Assembly (NCBI GenBank): GCA_963662175.1
Contig: OY759216.1
Coordinates: 35,915,087-35,979,086, forward strand
Source of the DNA: Aradus depressus
Taxonomy: Eukaryota > Arthropoda > Insecta > Hemiptera > Aradidae
DNA: 64,000 nucleotides
Reading direction: 5' to 3'
Position numbers and translations under genes: made by a program. The number at the start of each line of letters is the position of its first letter. Within the stretch, counting starts at the first letter, position 1. The notes under the pieces were generated by a model. It did not search any database. It saw only the letters and a program-made list of their open reading frames with translations, and had not been told where the DNA came from. Positions 47,871 through 60,470 of this stretch are shown piece by piece.

Positions 47871-49681
47871 GTATTAGGGCTCCCAGCATCCTGCAGCGAC
47901 ATGCCTAATATCTTAGATAAACTGTCCCACAAAATCGAGATGAGGATGTTGCGCAGAGGTCGTTGAAGATTGTAAAAGAACGACCCTCCAAGAAGTATCA
48001 AAAGCGTTGGTAACATGAAAGATCTGTTAAATAAGTCGTGGAGTGCTCAATATGTAGGATTAAAAGTACTAATTTAGTATTTAAGTCAATAATGGTGATT
48101 ATGGTGAATTAAGTGTGGGAACCCTGTTATCGACGGAGAAAGGAAAGATGAAAAATTGATTATAAACAAGATGTGATGTAGGTATCTAATAGATAAAGGC
48201 GGTGGAAGAGGACTAGAATGAAGGACTGTAATCAGGGTGTTCGGGAGAGCAGCTCCGGATAATGGCTTAATTCTGGAGGTGAGGAAGCGGCGGCCTCGAG
48301 GCTACCCTACCTCACCCAGTCAAGTGGGCCGTGGGCCCGATCTGGAATATGTTAGACTAATGCAACATGTTTGGATTAGAATAAACTATATCTATTCTTG
48401 ACTTGAATGTTGACATGGCTCTCTCGATACGATCTATCTATTGTAGAACAAGATATCGCATGTTGATATATCAGCCATCTATCCTCCTACTCACCTATCC
48501 TAAAGATCTATTGATAGATTTCAGCAGTTTTTTCCAACCAAAATATATATTTTTTTTTAACCATAACTCAATCAGAATGCTGGTTTCATTTGCATTACCA
48601 AAAAATATATATACTTATATTGTAGCGTTACAATAAAAAGGTGTTATTATGATTCAAGGACTCAGAAGAAATTATAGTTGCTGCCCACTCAGCACGGGTA
48701 GCTTTTCAAGGCTTATAGAAGGAACAACATTTGTTTACACGCTGGGGCAACATAAAAACATATTCGATTAATTAATGTATGTATGTCATGTATCAAGACA
48801 TAAACAAATATCACATACATAATGCTGAAAATAATGATGGTTACCAAAATATTTCTATCTATATTTTTCATGACTCCAATCTACTCATATAATCAAAATA
48901 TGTGCTGTGGGCATAACAATACTCTTATACCAACCACTTTTGTGCTGATTACTCTTCCTTCCGCTCCTCCCTCACAAATTCATTTCATACTGACATTACT
49001 GGGTATATGATTAGCGGTTTCCTTTGTTACATTGTACAGCATAATTCTGAGATAGACTTTCTTATAAATGATTTCAAGAGGGGAGGAGGAGCGACAGGGA
49101 AAGTGATCGAAACAGAAGTGGATTATAATATATACATTAATAAGTCCTGATATGATCACATCAAATATATGTTTTGCTCTTTTTCATTTCTTATTATTTT
49201 TATTAAAAAAAGTACCGATAGTAAAAAAGTATTTTAAAACGTTTGCTTCTATATCTATAACTTTAGTCGTAATAGTTCTATGTCAGATCTGAGAAAATGC
49301 TGATGGTTGAAATTGAATAAGGAACATTTTTGGAAAGGACCTATTTTTCGATAGGTCTAATCACTTTCGTGTAAATTAAGCAGACTTTAAAAAAATGGGT
49401 TTCGAGATGTCATTTTAAGACGATGTTCGGCTTGTATCTCGTAAAGCGGACAACATTCGAAAAATTGTATTTATTATAAAAAATTTTGAGTAGGTCATAA
49501 ATATATGTTAAATGTACTTAGGCCCTGAAGTACAGAGGTCTCAATTTGTCTCTGATTTTGATCAAAATCTAATGGATAGCAGATGTGACATCTTCAATTC
49601 AAATTTCAAATTCATTGCTAGAATCGTTCCAGAATTAAAGCGCTCACAAAGTTCCAACCAGACAGACATCATTGCGAAAAG

Positions 49682-49862
49682 ATGGCGCCGGGTAGCTCAG
49701 AGGTAGCGTGCTAGCCTATTGAGCTCAAGATCGCAGGTTCGAAACCCGGCCGAGGACCTTAGGTTTTTTATCTGGGAGGTGAAAAAAACCTTGAGCAAGC
49801 CGTACTTCGGATGGGACTTTAAGCGATGGTCCTGAGCTGATTGTCAGGTACTCGTTAAGGTT
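49682..49862 (+). mobile_element. tRNA-derived SINE, head half
   Basis: GGCGCCGGGTAGCTCAGAGG (A box) and CAGGTTCGAAACCCGGCCGA (B box), body to TGTCAGGTACTCGTTAAGG. Only 55 bp separate it from the next copy. Confidence 0.85.
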
Positions 49863-49916
49863 AAAGTAATAGAACATATTTATAATTTAAAAAAATGTAT
49901 ATCTATTGTATTTAGA

Positions 49917-50260
49917 GGGCGCCGGTAGCTCAGTGGTATGCGTGCTTGTCTTCTGAGATCAAGACCATGGGTTCGAAACCCGACCGAGGCCTTTAGTTTA
50001 TTTTATCTGGGAGGTAAAATAAACTTAAGCACGCCGTCCTTCGGATGGGACGTTAAGCGATGGTCCCGAGCCTGTTCGATGTCAGGTACTCATTAAAAAC
50101 CCCTACCCTAGGTGGATAAAAATTTAGGGTAGGCAAAATTTAGGACTCAAACAGAGTTGGGCTCATGACCACCAGAGTGACGAAAGAACTCTGGTAGTAG
50201 ACGATATGACCTTGTTGTTAAAGCCCGGGCATGGGTCATAATAACTAACCTAACCTAATT
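49917..50260 (+). mobile_element. tRNA-derived SINE, full length (best reference copy)
   Basis: Full order: GGGCGCCGGTAGCTCAGTGG with A box, GGGTTCGAAACCCGACCGAG with B box, TTTATTTTATCTGGGAGG, CACGCCGTCCTTCGGATGGG, TCAGGTACTCATTAAAAACC, CTCTGGTAGTAGACGATATG and GCCCGGGCATGGGTCATAAT, ending in CTAACCTAACCTAA. This copy was used to define the about 345-bp family. Internal RNA polymerase III boxes are intact by eye. Confidence 0.9.
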
Positions 50261-50478
50261 TAAAATAATAATTATTAGTATTTATCTCTATGTTTTTATA
50301 TTCTGATTTAATATCGATTGGTGTATATGATTTATAAGCTTATTTGATGTACAAAATTGGATGGCATATCCAGTTACCATGTAACGGAAACAATTATTAT
50401 TAATATTATGTTAACACGACTTTCTTATACTACAGGTATAAGAAAGTAAAACCATTTTAAGAATTTAAGAGAGTTGTA

Positions 50479-50845
50479 GACCTCAGCTATATCTACATTA
50501 GGCTAACAAACTGTTGAATGACCATTGTATGTTCCATAGGACCATCTGACGGCTGTAAGACGAGACAGCGGTACGTGAATCCAGATGGTGGGCACGGCCT
50601 GGAAAGATCCATTAATACATTGTTAATGTTGGCACGTTGAGACTGAGGATAGAGCTGGACAGCAGGATGGCTGCCCGGTCTATCTCAGCTGTATCTATGT
50701 TAGACCATCAACTTATTGACCATCTATCGTAAAAGATAAGTGAAGCCAGATAGCGGGCTGCCATCTGGGAGATATGAGTGTTCCGTTAATGTTGGCAAGT
50801 TGACACATGGAGGTAGATGGCTGGATGGGCAGACTGAGGATGGCA
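50479..50845. repeat. Imperfect tandem duplication, period about 205 bp
   Basis: CTCAGCTATATCTACATTAG ... TTGAATGACCAT ... GATGGTGGGCACGG recurs about 205 bp on as CTCAGCTGTATCTATGTTAG ... TTATTGACCATC ... CGGGCTGCCATCTGG. It also has repeated AGACTGAGGAT and CAGGATGGC words. Confidence 0.45.
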
Positions 50846-51174
50846 GGATGGCCGGCCGCAGACAATGTGTCCTAGTCGGATGCAATTAGTCTACAATTAA
50901 TACCGCCATGATGGCTACCCCAGTTAACTCTACCAACCTACCTAACCATCAGATCCTATCATAGCCCTCCACGGACCATTTGCTCCACTCTATATTAGTT
51001 TTTATACCTACTTCCTTTCTCTATCCTTTCATCGCCTCATCACATTATATACGTATTATCATTATTGTATAGTATATAGTTATGTAAACTAGGGGACTCC
51101 CTCCCACTCGCATCGCTCATCAAATCTGTCTGATGCAGATTTTTATCTTCGTCCATGCAAAATGAAAATACAAT

Positions 51175-51255
51175 GAAATTTGGGATATGCTTAGTGCAGG
51201 AAAATACGACAAACTTATGGATATGCTTAGTGCAGGAAAAAACGACAAACGGATT
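51175..51255. repeat. Direct duplication, about 42 bp twice
   Basis: GGATATGCTTAGTGCAGGAA plus AATACGACAAAC occurs twice in a row. Confidence 0.7.
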
Positions 51256-53380
51256 CTTTGCTATACATGGCAACAAAATGTCAATGTCTCTTTATGAATG
51301 TTTTTTTTTTTTTTTTTAATTCGAACCCGCAAACCATGGCTCCCATGAAAGGCTTTCATTCATACATTATCGAGTCATTTAAAAGAGATTATTCACTTTT
51401 ATGAAAACCACTATTCGAAAATCTCTGTCCCCATTGAATTTCGTTGATTGGAAACAGAAAGAATCAACTCTTTACAGGCGAAAGGGTTTTGCACAAGTTC
51501 TAATCCGGGAATGGTAGACAGTAGGCATTGGACATGCATTGACAAAGCACTTGAGGGCTCGGACGTAGTTCTTGTCTCATGTTCCTAACGATTTCTTGAG
51601 GTGCACGTAACACAAGCTTGTTGAACGTGCCTACGTTTTAGAGAGCAAATAAGAAAGCAAAACTTCCCTGTTCTATAATCGATACAAACTTTAAAGTAGG
51701 ATTCCATATAATATAATATATTATATCGTATATAAATTTAGTGGTCATAATAAACATTGAAAATACATATTTAGATTTAAAATATATGATTAGTTTGATT
51801 TCAAATTTCATTTAAATTTATTTTTGTAAATGGAAAATTTGTTTTTGTTTTGGTTTATTTATTTATTTTTTCAGTCTATCAGAAAATAAATTAAAATTAA
51901 TAAATCCTATTCATGTGCTCGTATTTAGTCGCCTTGAAATGTCTCCTGAACCGAAACATACCATTACATCGAAATATTTCTTTATGAAATATATATTTAA
52001 TATTACTTCCCCGACATATTATATCGTATAATACAGTTAAATTATGAATTCGTGGTGATGTAATAAACATTTAGTACAAGCCATTTAAATCAATTTTCAC
52101 AAAATTCGCTCCAGCAAGTCTCAACCAGAGTTTAGGACGTATAGATCTCTAAATACACCAATTCACTGGGTTTTTTTTCTTATTGCTCTTTTTTCTCTGT
52201 TCTTGTAAAGCCTCACCGTCCGGTGTAGTCCTGCCAACTTCCTCATTACATCTTTATTTTCCCCCTAACAATGCAGGTCCTTTGTATATGGGCGTCTTGG
52301 CCTTCCAAGGAAACATTCAATTTTGTTTCCACCGCAAGAATTTTCATATATTGACTCTCTTCTAGCATTTCCTTTAGAGACCACTCCAAAATGCTTCTAA
52401 TTTTTCACACAGAGCTTCATTATTTTTCTTAATATTTTCTGGAGAAATTTCATTTCGTCATCCATTATTTTGCTACAATTGTTTTCCCTCAGTGTATGAT
52501 ATAGCTCTCGAGGATGACAAATAGTAAGATGGATTAATAAATATGCAGTTTTTCGTCTTTGCTTGTGTCCCTTTTTCATATTAGAGTTTGCTGAGCTGAT
52601 AGTAGATTCCATCTGCTTTTCTTACCCTATTTAGTCTCTTGATCAACGTTTCCTTCCCTAGTTCTTGACTTCGAGATCAGTGACAATTATTTCGTAACAC
52701 CAAGAAGCCGAACTCCCAGAGAAAGGATCGGCAAGGACTCAACGACACAATAAAATCTCAAGCGCAAAGAGATCATAAATAAACCATTTGATGAAGCCAT
52801 GATAAATTCACGTCTTGATCCATCTTAATTAAAATGTGATCTTATCTACCTTTTTCGTAAAAAAAATTATTAAATATTTTGGAAATCTGAAGAAAAAAAT
52901 TTTACCTGTAGATTAGAATAATTTGATCTTGTAGAGAGGAGGTTATTATTTAGATGTGAGATAAGCCCCTATTTGGTAGTAAGTAGATTGAACCTTCAAG
53001 AACTCGATGGGTTGGGAGATAGTAGAAACGTGTTTTTCTGGGAGTTTACAGCTACCAGTGGCGTAGGCAAGGAGAAGAGTGTCCCCTCTTCATAATAATT
53101 ATTATTAAAGACCATATTTACCTCATCACCTCCGAAGACTTCCTTCCAAACCTGATTCAAAAAACAAAATATACGTATAAATGAAAATATCTGGTCCAGA
53201 TAAGTGAAAAATACCGCCCTATAGGCAATTGATATTAATATGATCCGTTCGAATTATAAATTAAAATTTCCTACTTGAAGAAGTGAAACAGGGGATATTA
53301 TCTAAACAAAATTTGTTTTAGGAGGCATACAGAAACGGTGTTAATTTTTTTATGTGAAGTAAAAATATAATTTACAATTA
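51256..53380. other. Region without recognised genes
   Basis: A/T-rich sequence with a poly-T run at 51301-51319 beside a degraded tRNA-like B box in reverse (AATTCGAACCCGCAAACC) and a partly repeated ATATTATATCGTATA block (51710 and 52015). A minus-strand open stretch at 52397-52612 is lysine-rich and matches nothing I recognise. Confidence 0.35.
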
Positions 53381-53381
53381 C

Positions 53382-53462
53382 AGTAGCGAGCTAACCTAGT
53401 GAGCTCCAGATCGCGGGTTTGAAGCCCGGCCAAGGCCCTTTAGATTGGAGAGGTAAACCTAT
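53382..53462 (+). mobile_element. SINE head fragment
   Basis: AGTAGCGAGCTAACCTAGTG, GATCGCGGGTTTGAAGCCCG and GCCAAGGCCCTTTAG only. Confidence 0.6.
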
Positions 53463-54136
53463 TGGAACCTGATGTTACTGTTCGATGGTTCTGCATGTTA
53501 TGGAATATTATCTTGGATTTGAGATTATGCTATAAAATATGAGAAGGTCACGTTGATGCTTGGCTGCTTGTGTTGTAAAGTTTTGTGACAACCACGATTG
53601 AAGTACATTTTAACATATCATTTTCACGATGTGCGATATATCTTCAGCTGCAGTTAGTAGTTGTATGGCACAGAAACCAAATGTACTAACATATGTTTTG
53701 TGTTTCTTATATAAAAGATTTAATTTTTATTTTCTAGGATGAGGTCCTCCAACAATATCATAAAATGCCTATAGTATATACTTTTATTTAATATTGTTAC
53801 TACTATCATAAATTATTTTAATTATATACTGTTTACCTTACTGATATTTGATGATATATAAAAGTATACATTTATTTATTTTTTTGTATATTTCCCTATC
53901 TTATTTTATTATTATTTTTTTTTATATGTCGCTGTTTGTGACCTGAGGAAGCAGCCCGTGATCACACCAAAATATCGTCCCGAAAGAAGATTTATCTATA
54001 AAAATATAAATATAAAATATTTGTTAATAAAAATTATGTAGTATTGTACTTTATTTATCTTATACTATTTATTTTTAAAAAATATATATATTTTTCAACT
54101 CATATGTGTTTATATTCTAAGATTTAATGTCGGTTG

Positions 54137-54480
54137 GTTAGGTTAGGTTTTATGACTCATGCCCGGGCTTTAACTACGAGGTCATATCGCCTACTACCAG
54201 AGCGTCTATCGTCACTCTGGTGGACATGAGCCCGACTCTACTGTGGGAGTCCTAAATTTTGCCTACCCTAAATTTTTATTCACCTAGGGCAGGGGTCTTT
54301 AACGAGTACCTGACATCGTACAGGCTCGGGACCATCGCTTAACGTCCCATCCGAAGGACGGCGTGCTTAAGTTTATTTTACCTCCCAGATAAAATAAACT
54401 AAGGGCCTCGGTCGGGCTACGAACCCACAACCTTGAGCTCAGAAGTCAAGTACGCATACCACTGAGCTACCGGCGCCCTC
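54137..54480 (-). mobile_element. tRNA-derived SINE, full length
   Basis: GGTTAGGTTAGGTTTTATGA at the tail end, all body blocks, and the head end CACTGAGCTACCGGCGCCC. Very similar to 19921-20275 and the inverse of 49917-50260, pointing to recent spread. Confidence 0.9.
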
Positions 54481-55399
54481 TAATGTCGGTTGGTGTATAC
54501 AATTTACAAGTTATTTTTACTTACACAATTGTATAATATATTCAGTTACATGGATTAAAGTAAATAAATATTATTATTATTGAATACATTACTCAAAATC
54601 AATTTTTTTTTAAATTGTATTTTCGAATATACATATTAACAATTAAACATGTTTTCACATATAGAAACCTTGCCTTCTTTTACTGAATCCCTGTAAACAA
54701 CAAAAATACTAAGCGGCCACACTGAGAATTCCATTATAGTTGTAGCAAATAATGGGTAATTCTCAAATTTTATTTTGTATTTATTTTTTCTAATAACTTG
54801 AGATTACGGATTTGAAAATTGTTTTAAATGTATCCTAACCTCCCTGCCTTGATGAACTAGTTCGTTCGCCTATTGAACTCGTTCGGTCTCGAAGACTTAA
54901 ATTAATTGTATAATTGATCTAGTTCGTTCATGAATGACACATCTCCATTGGTTGGTATCATTGCTTCTGTATCATATGCATACTTCCGTGCGGATTCCAC
55001 TGATCTTCCGAGAATTGACTTAGTTATGGCATTTGAATTAGCTCCAAACAAACTCAAACTTTAATTCACAGATGTATGAAATAACCTACCAGCCAGATAA
55101 GTTAAGTTTTACATGATTAACACTATTGACGTACAGAAGTACTTTGGTAAATTATTTTTGCATAATAATAAGTAAGTCTTTCTTTTGAGTTCAGTTATGT
55201 GGGGGATTATTTATTAATAATGTATTTATAGTAAAGTGTTTTGAAATAAGATATTTGTCGATATCGTGCCATCATTTTTTTTCGAAGGCTGTGGAAAGAG
55301 ACTAGACGTATACTGCGACAGTCCTTACCCATCGCACACTCCTTAGACACAACAGTTGACATCTCTGACTAACAAGGACAAATACACAGAACGGGTAAC

Positions 55400-56035
55400 A
55401 CACTTCGAAGAAGGTTCAAGTAAACCTTTCATGGGGCCAGGACCGGTGCTGGGAGTATCTCGGGAGATATACCGAACCCGAATCAAAGAATGAACTAAGG
55501 ACCTCTTGGAGCGTACTTGGAGAGAAAAGACCACATGCAGGCAGTCGAAGATGTTCCTGGGAGGGGAGTCCAGGGTTCTGAAAGACGGGATTCTGAACCT
55601 CAAAAGGAACGAGCTCAGGCAACTGACTGGAGTTCTCACAGGACATGGTCCGTTCAATAGACACCTACACACTGTGGGAATCAGGGACAGTCCTACCTGC
55701 GATAGATGTGGGGAAGAAGACGAAACGGCGGCACACTTCCTGGGTATCTGCTCTGGATATGCGCGAACGAGATTCCACATCTTTGGTAGAGATGCAATCG
55801 CAGAGGAAGACTTTAGAAGATTGGACTATGAGAGCATTCTTAGGTTCATTAAGGAAACTGGGAGACTGAGCACTCCATGAAGGGCTTGGTTCAGGTAGTA
55901 TAAGTATAGTATAAATATAAACATATAGTCAATATAATAAGGGGGAAGCCCAGCGCTTCCAGGGAAGGGATAAAAGCACTGAATGCTTAGGTCCCTAGGT
56001 GTAAAACACCAGCCCACCATATATATATATATATA
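55400..56035 (+). pseudogene. LINE 3' end: C-terminal zinc-knuckle-like coding tail plus 3' untranslated region
   Basis: The frame ending at 55880 holds FLGGESRVL, LRQLTGVLTGHGPFNRHLHT and CDRCGEEDETAAHFLGIC. The C-x2-C-x8-H-x4-C spacing and the wording are typical of the C-terminus after the RNase H domain of R1/I/Jockey-type LINEs. A TGA at 55491-55493 interrupts the same frame just upstream. The untranslated part ends with GGTCCCTAGGTGTAAAACAC and an AT run at 56017-56041. It is a 5'-truncated, dead copy. Confidence 0.7.
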
Positions 56036-56139
56036 TATATAACACACTTCGAACGAACCTTCCATACCACTCCCACCAACATCCACCATACAGCCGACAT
56101 CACGCATTACAGGAACAACCTCAGAGCTGCCTCTGAAGT

Positions 56140-56366
56140 AAACAACCCCAACAAAACTCTCAGAAGCCATTAAGATCTTGCCATCCAGGAAGGCGCCTGG
56201 CGAGGATCTCATTATTAATATGAAGGATGACCCTGGAAGTTATCGTCCAATTAGTTTATTGTACAACCTTTTTAAATTACTAGAAAAAGTAATATACATC
56301 AGGCTTTTCTCCAAGATAGAAACCTATTTCCCGCTTCATCAATTCAGTTTTCGCCCTGAGTACTAG
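56140..56366 (+). pseudogene. LINE reverse transcriptase N-terminal fragment
   Basis: Reads RKAPGEDLI and then YRPISLLYNLFKLLEKVIY with QFSFRPEY, the first conserved blocks of LINE reverse transcriptases. The segment between KAPGEDLI and YRPISLL is shorter than usual, and a stop follows RPEY. It begins about 100 bp after another LINE's AT tail, so two LINE pieces are adjacent. Confidence 0.65.
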
Positions 56367-56642
56367 ACGTATCAGGTGCAAAGAATGTTTGAAACTTCAT
56401 CTGCGGTTTCGAAGGAAAGCAGTACTCAGCAGCCCATTTTTTGTATGTAAATTCTGCTCTCGACACATTATTGCACGTAATTTATAAACTCCAGAGAACA
56501 GGAGCTCTACCAGAATTTGCTTTGTTTGATAGTTTATTATTTAAAGAATATTTTGATTTTGAATAATGTATATATGTGAGTCAACTCACCTTGTGTAGGC
56601 AATATCCTTAAAAACAAATTTCTTCTATATTTATTTGTATAG

Positions 56643-56785
56643 ACCTGGTCGATGGCACACCTGTTAGTCATCGAATTAGTTCCACTTTTCCCCGCAGCCC
56701 TGTGGAGCAGTATGGGTCCTTTTTTCCGGAAACTTCAATTAATGAATTTTACGAGCGTTTTCCAACAACATGGGATGTGCAATAG
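56643..56785 (+). CDS. Possible 3'-terminal exon of an unknown gene
   Basis: After TTTATTTGTATAG a 46-codon frame runs (PVSHRISSTFPRSPVEQYGS, FFPETSINEFYERFP) to TAG, followed about 45 bp later by AATAAA at 56830. Composition looks protein-like, but no upstream exon or family was recognised. Confidence 0.2.
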
Positions 56786-57339
56786 AAAAACCGTCACGTT
56801 TGACTGTCGTGTCATACACTATTTGAAAAAATAAATAACCAAAACATTGGAAACTTGCCCATTGCTATTGTTGTTTTAATCTTTTTTTTCCAATTTTTTA
56901 AAAATATTTCGACTAATGTCTTATTATTATTAGGTAGGTACTTATAGACTTATGGGGAAAAAAAAATATAGGCTTAGGTAAATTAATCTAAGTAAGCACA
57001 AATCTGTATTCAAACCATGGTAATAATCATTTCCAAATAAATATTAATAAACAAGGCTCTAATAATTTCATATTTTACATTATTACATATTATTTCAGGG
57101 CGGTCCTGAATCAACGTTCTCTGATTAAGGTCTATATGTAGTAAATATTACACCCTCGTATATGCTAAACAAAGATATAGATAATATCGCCAATATAAAT
57201 TCGTTTTAAAGGGAGTATAGAAGATCATGAGTATAATGAGCCTCAGTTACAATTATATTATAGAACTATTATAAAAATAAAATTCCTTTATTAATCTACT
57301 TCTTTATACGAAGCAATATTAGTAGTCCTTAGTCATATA

Positions 57340-57730
57340 GTTAGCTTCTTAAAAAGAGGGGGGCAGTACGTCATTTATCAGAGGTAATGGTTTTGTAAAG
57401 TGTATCTATCGGTCAAAGGGGGCGCATCCACTTCATTAATAAACTAATGAAAAAATTTAGACCAATTAGTAGCGGTAATGAAGTCTGATGAGGGGGAAGG
57501 GCGTGGCCAGGGAGGGGTGGGGGGAGCGACTATTAACTAATTATAATTAGATGTAATGAGGGCAACCAATTAGGGGACCACGCCCTCCATTCAATTTATA
57601 TCAATTGGAGAAGGCGGGGCGAGGGCGTGGCCAAAACGGTCCTGGATTGGTGGTGGCCATGACAACAGGCTCCCTCCCCGGGGGGCGTGGCTCTAAGGAG
57701 GGATGGGGGTGGGGGCCCTTAACAAGGTGC
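57340..57730. promoter_or_regulatory. GC-rich block with clustered GGGCGTGG boxes and CCAAT boxes
   Basis: GGGCGTGG-type (KLF/Sp-like) sites occur at 57499-57508, 57578-57585 (reverse), 57623-57632 and 57683-57690, with GGCGGGGC at 57613. CCAAT lies at 57462 and 57566, and ATTGG at 57646. Between them are TAATTAG/TTAATNA homeodomain-like cores. In an A/T-rich region this looks like a promoter or enhancer, but no gene start next to it was identified. Function is inferred from motif density only. Confidence 0.35.
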
Positions 57731-58454
57731 ACCGTTTACTCGCTTTACCCTACACATTACTTCCTTATCTACTTTACAAATGTTACCGCTCTCCCATTCA
57801 ATTTAACATAACTGTGTACAGTTTCAATTTAGCCACATTCCCAGCACCACTTTCAACAAGCCTTATGTCTCCACTTCAAACTACTTTTCTACTTCACCAC
57901 AGTATACTCTAATCACTTTTAACATAATCTAGCCAAGGTACTTGGAGAATATTATAAAATAAATATTACTCCCTAAACAGGGAGTAGGAGGTGGGGTAGG
58001 CAGTATATCTGGATGAGTAATATAGGAATCAAATGATAGGGTCTTCGCCCTTGCTTGTTTCTCTAATCAACTTTGGATAATGCTTTAGTACCCGATGCCT
58101 ACGGGCAGGCTTGTGCAAAATGTGGTATCATCTGAAAGTAGGCGGATAAAATAAGTAGCTTAAAGTGCCTGTAGGTTTAGTCGTTTCTTCAGGCTGAGAT
58201 GGTAGCCACATTAGTGTGATATGGCGCTATCTACCATACTAGAGCGATACACGCTCAAGTATTGTGGTGCTATCTACCATACACATCCCTGTAATGGGGT
58301 GCTACATACCATACTTGTGCGGAACTTGCCTCTGTAATGTGCCGTTGTCTACTCCCCCCTACATCCCCGACCATTGTTGACACAAGATATGCAATGAATA
58401 TCCAAAACCTGAGAAAGAATATTAGAAATAATAATAATGTATAATGCATACATG

Positions 58455-58627
58455 GAGGGCGCCAATAGCTCAGTGCTATGCGTGCTTGCTTACTGAGCTC
58501 AAGATCGCGGTTTCGAAACCCGGCCGAGGCCCTTGGATTTCTTATCTGGGAGGTGAAAAAACCTTGTAACGAAAGAGAACTCAGTTTGTAGGCGATAAAA
58601 CCCTGGCATGAATCATAATAACTAACT
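58455..58627 (+). mobile_element. tRNA-derived SINE with central deletion
   Basis: Head GGGCGCCAATAGCTCAGTGC and CGGTTTCGAAACCCGGCCGA, then body to GTGAAAAAACCTTG, joined directly to the tail ACGAAAGAGAACTC and CCCTGGCATGAATCATAATA. Confidence 0.8.
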
Positions 58628-59479
58628 ATAATGGAGAAGAAAAAATTCAAGAGGGAATAGATATATCAGGTCTAGGACTAGAGAATATTTCTGGGGCGAT
58701 GACTTCAGCGCTCTAATCGGCTAAACTATAGCCAAACACATCTCTACATGGATAGACTCAACCCATATTGAAATTTGGCGAGGACCGCTGTTATCCGTTT
58801 AGCTGTGCCCTTACTTTCAGTTTTATATCTGTATTTAATAAAGTGAAACCAATATGTATTCTAGAAGACCAGGTGATATTATTTTTAATCAAATTCAGTG
58901 ACCGTGTCCTCATTCCATGAGAGAGGATGGAGCCAGCCTGAGCTGGGATGAGGTTACAATAGGGTTATAAAGCCACGACCCGCCATCAGCCAACGTCCAA
59001 TTTGTCGGATCATTTAACTCGACTACCGGCAGTCCTCACTCTTCAACAAGCCTGTTTTTATATTGTTTTTTTTTTTTTTTTTTTACAATGATTATTTTTA
59101 CATAAGAGTGAATACAACGACCTAATTATATCAGCTCAGTAACAAAGCGATTCCCAAGCATTCAGGGGACGTAAGGACTTCGCAAAGGAGGTGGGATGAA
59201 AGGACAATGAAGACCCACGTCTTATAGTTTGATTGGCTGCACTGGAAGTCCTCGTTTTTAACATTTCGTATAAGAATCCGTTAGCAGATATAGACATACC
59301 CATTCCCATGATGCAGGTAGAAAACTAAAAGATGAAGAGATCCTTTAGGATTTCCAGTCGGATCAAAAGGAAGGAAGGTGAAGCTGAATCTTCACAGAAC
59401 ATTCACATAAGCACTTCTTTCAAATGACAATCTCTGGGAGCTCATTCTATAAAACATGTAGCGATGAACATTCTCTTCA

Positions 59480-59523
59480 GAAGGACGGCATGCTTAAGTT
59501 TATTATACCTCCCAGATAAAACT
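59480..59523 (-). mobile_element. SINE internal fragment
   Basis: AGAAGGACGGCATGCTTAAG followed by TTTATTATACCTCCCAG. Confidence 0.5.
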
Positions 59524-60262
59524 ATTGTTAAAAATTGTATTATTATTTTTTTTTTCCTTTGAAGTTGGGAAGGGTGGTGGGAGTTGGTTTTAGTTCTTAG
59601 TTTAAAAAGAGCCTATTCTTTAACCTTTTATTCTTGTAAGTTTTTGTTGAGCCTATGGGCGCGGGTGTGAGGAAGCCAGTTTCAAAAGATACAAACCTTA
59701 TTTTTATAGTATTTATAATATTAACTATGGCGAGCGAAGCGCACAAAATACATAATACATTACAAATAAATCCTATCGTCATGAAGCATTATGTATCGAT
59801 AATTGACAGAGCAACTCAAGTTTTGATTATTTGTCAAGGGCTTTGAGATGAGGAAAGGGGAGTATGTTGTGATAAGAATGGTGGCTAGGGTGAGGACAGA
59901 CTGTGACCAGCTAGCTAACCTTCTCTGATCTCTTGATAATGGGGAGTCGAGCAGGGTGGAGGGTGGAACTGGGGTGAAACTGGGCAAAAGGCAGACCTAT
60001 CATCCCCTATAGAGGGACCCACCCAGGCAACTTTATCAAGAAGTCAGATGGCTTTCTGTATTGTAGTCTTACGGAACATGTTTACTGTTTCCATGATTGT
60101 CCAAGTGGAGAATCTATCATGTGATAGAAACAGCGATAAGGCACATCGGAATAATACTTAAGAAAGTATTTCAATTTCCGAAAGGGCACTATCTCAATAA
60201 ACGAGGAATTTGAAGTATGTCAAAAGAGGAAGGAGGACTTGAATTGGAATATTAAAGGAAAT

Positions 60263-60470
60263 TGATATTGCGCCGTGTAAATAAAAAACTCAGTATTTGG
60301 TCAACGTTTCGGAAACTATTTATTTCCTTCTTCAAGGCCTTATAATGACTCGACTGGATGTGTATGGTAAAGGTGGCAAGTGTTTCTGTCTCATTATAGA
60401 GCCCTGAAGAAGGAAATGAATAGTTTCCGAAACGTTGGCCAAATACTGAGTTTTTTATTTACACGACAGA
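60263..60470. mobile_element. Inverted-repeat element with CTGAAGA-hairpin-CGAAAC motif
   Basis: The left arm (about 60275-60340) starts GTGTAAATAAAAAACTCAGT and is matched by an inverted right arm (about 60403-60467) ending ACTGAGTTTTTTATTTACAC. Each arm holds CTGAAGAAGGAAAT and TTTCCGAAACGTTG, in which GGAAA and TTTCC can pair. The 60-bp centre is unrelated. Same layout as the palindromic family at 5463-5844 but a different sequence. Confidence 0.75.

Noticed and set aside
49917..49992. tRNA gene
   Set aside because: A and B boxes are present, but the sequence does not fold into a full cloverleaf with paired acceptor ends by eye and is the head of a SINE seen many times.
58270..58650. 126-codon minus-strand frame
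   Set aside because: Spans a SINE copy and its flank; no recognisable domain.
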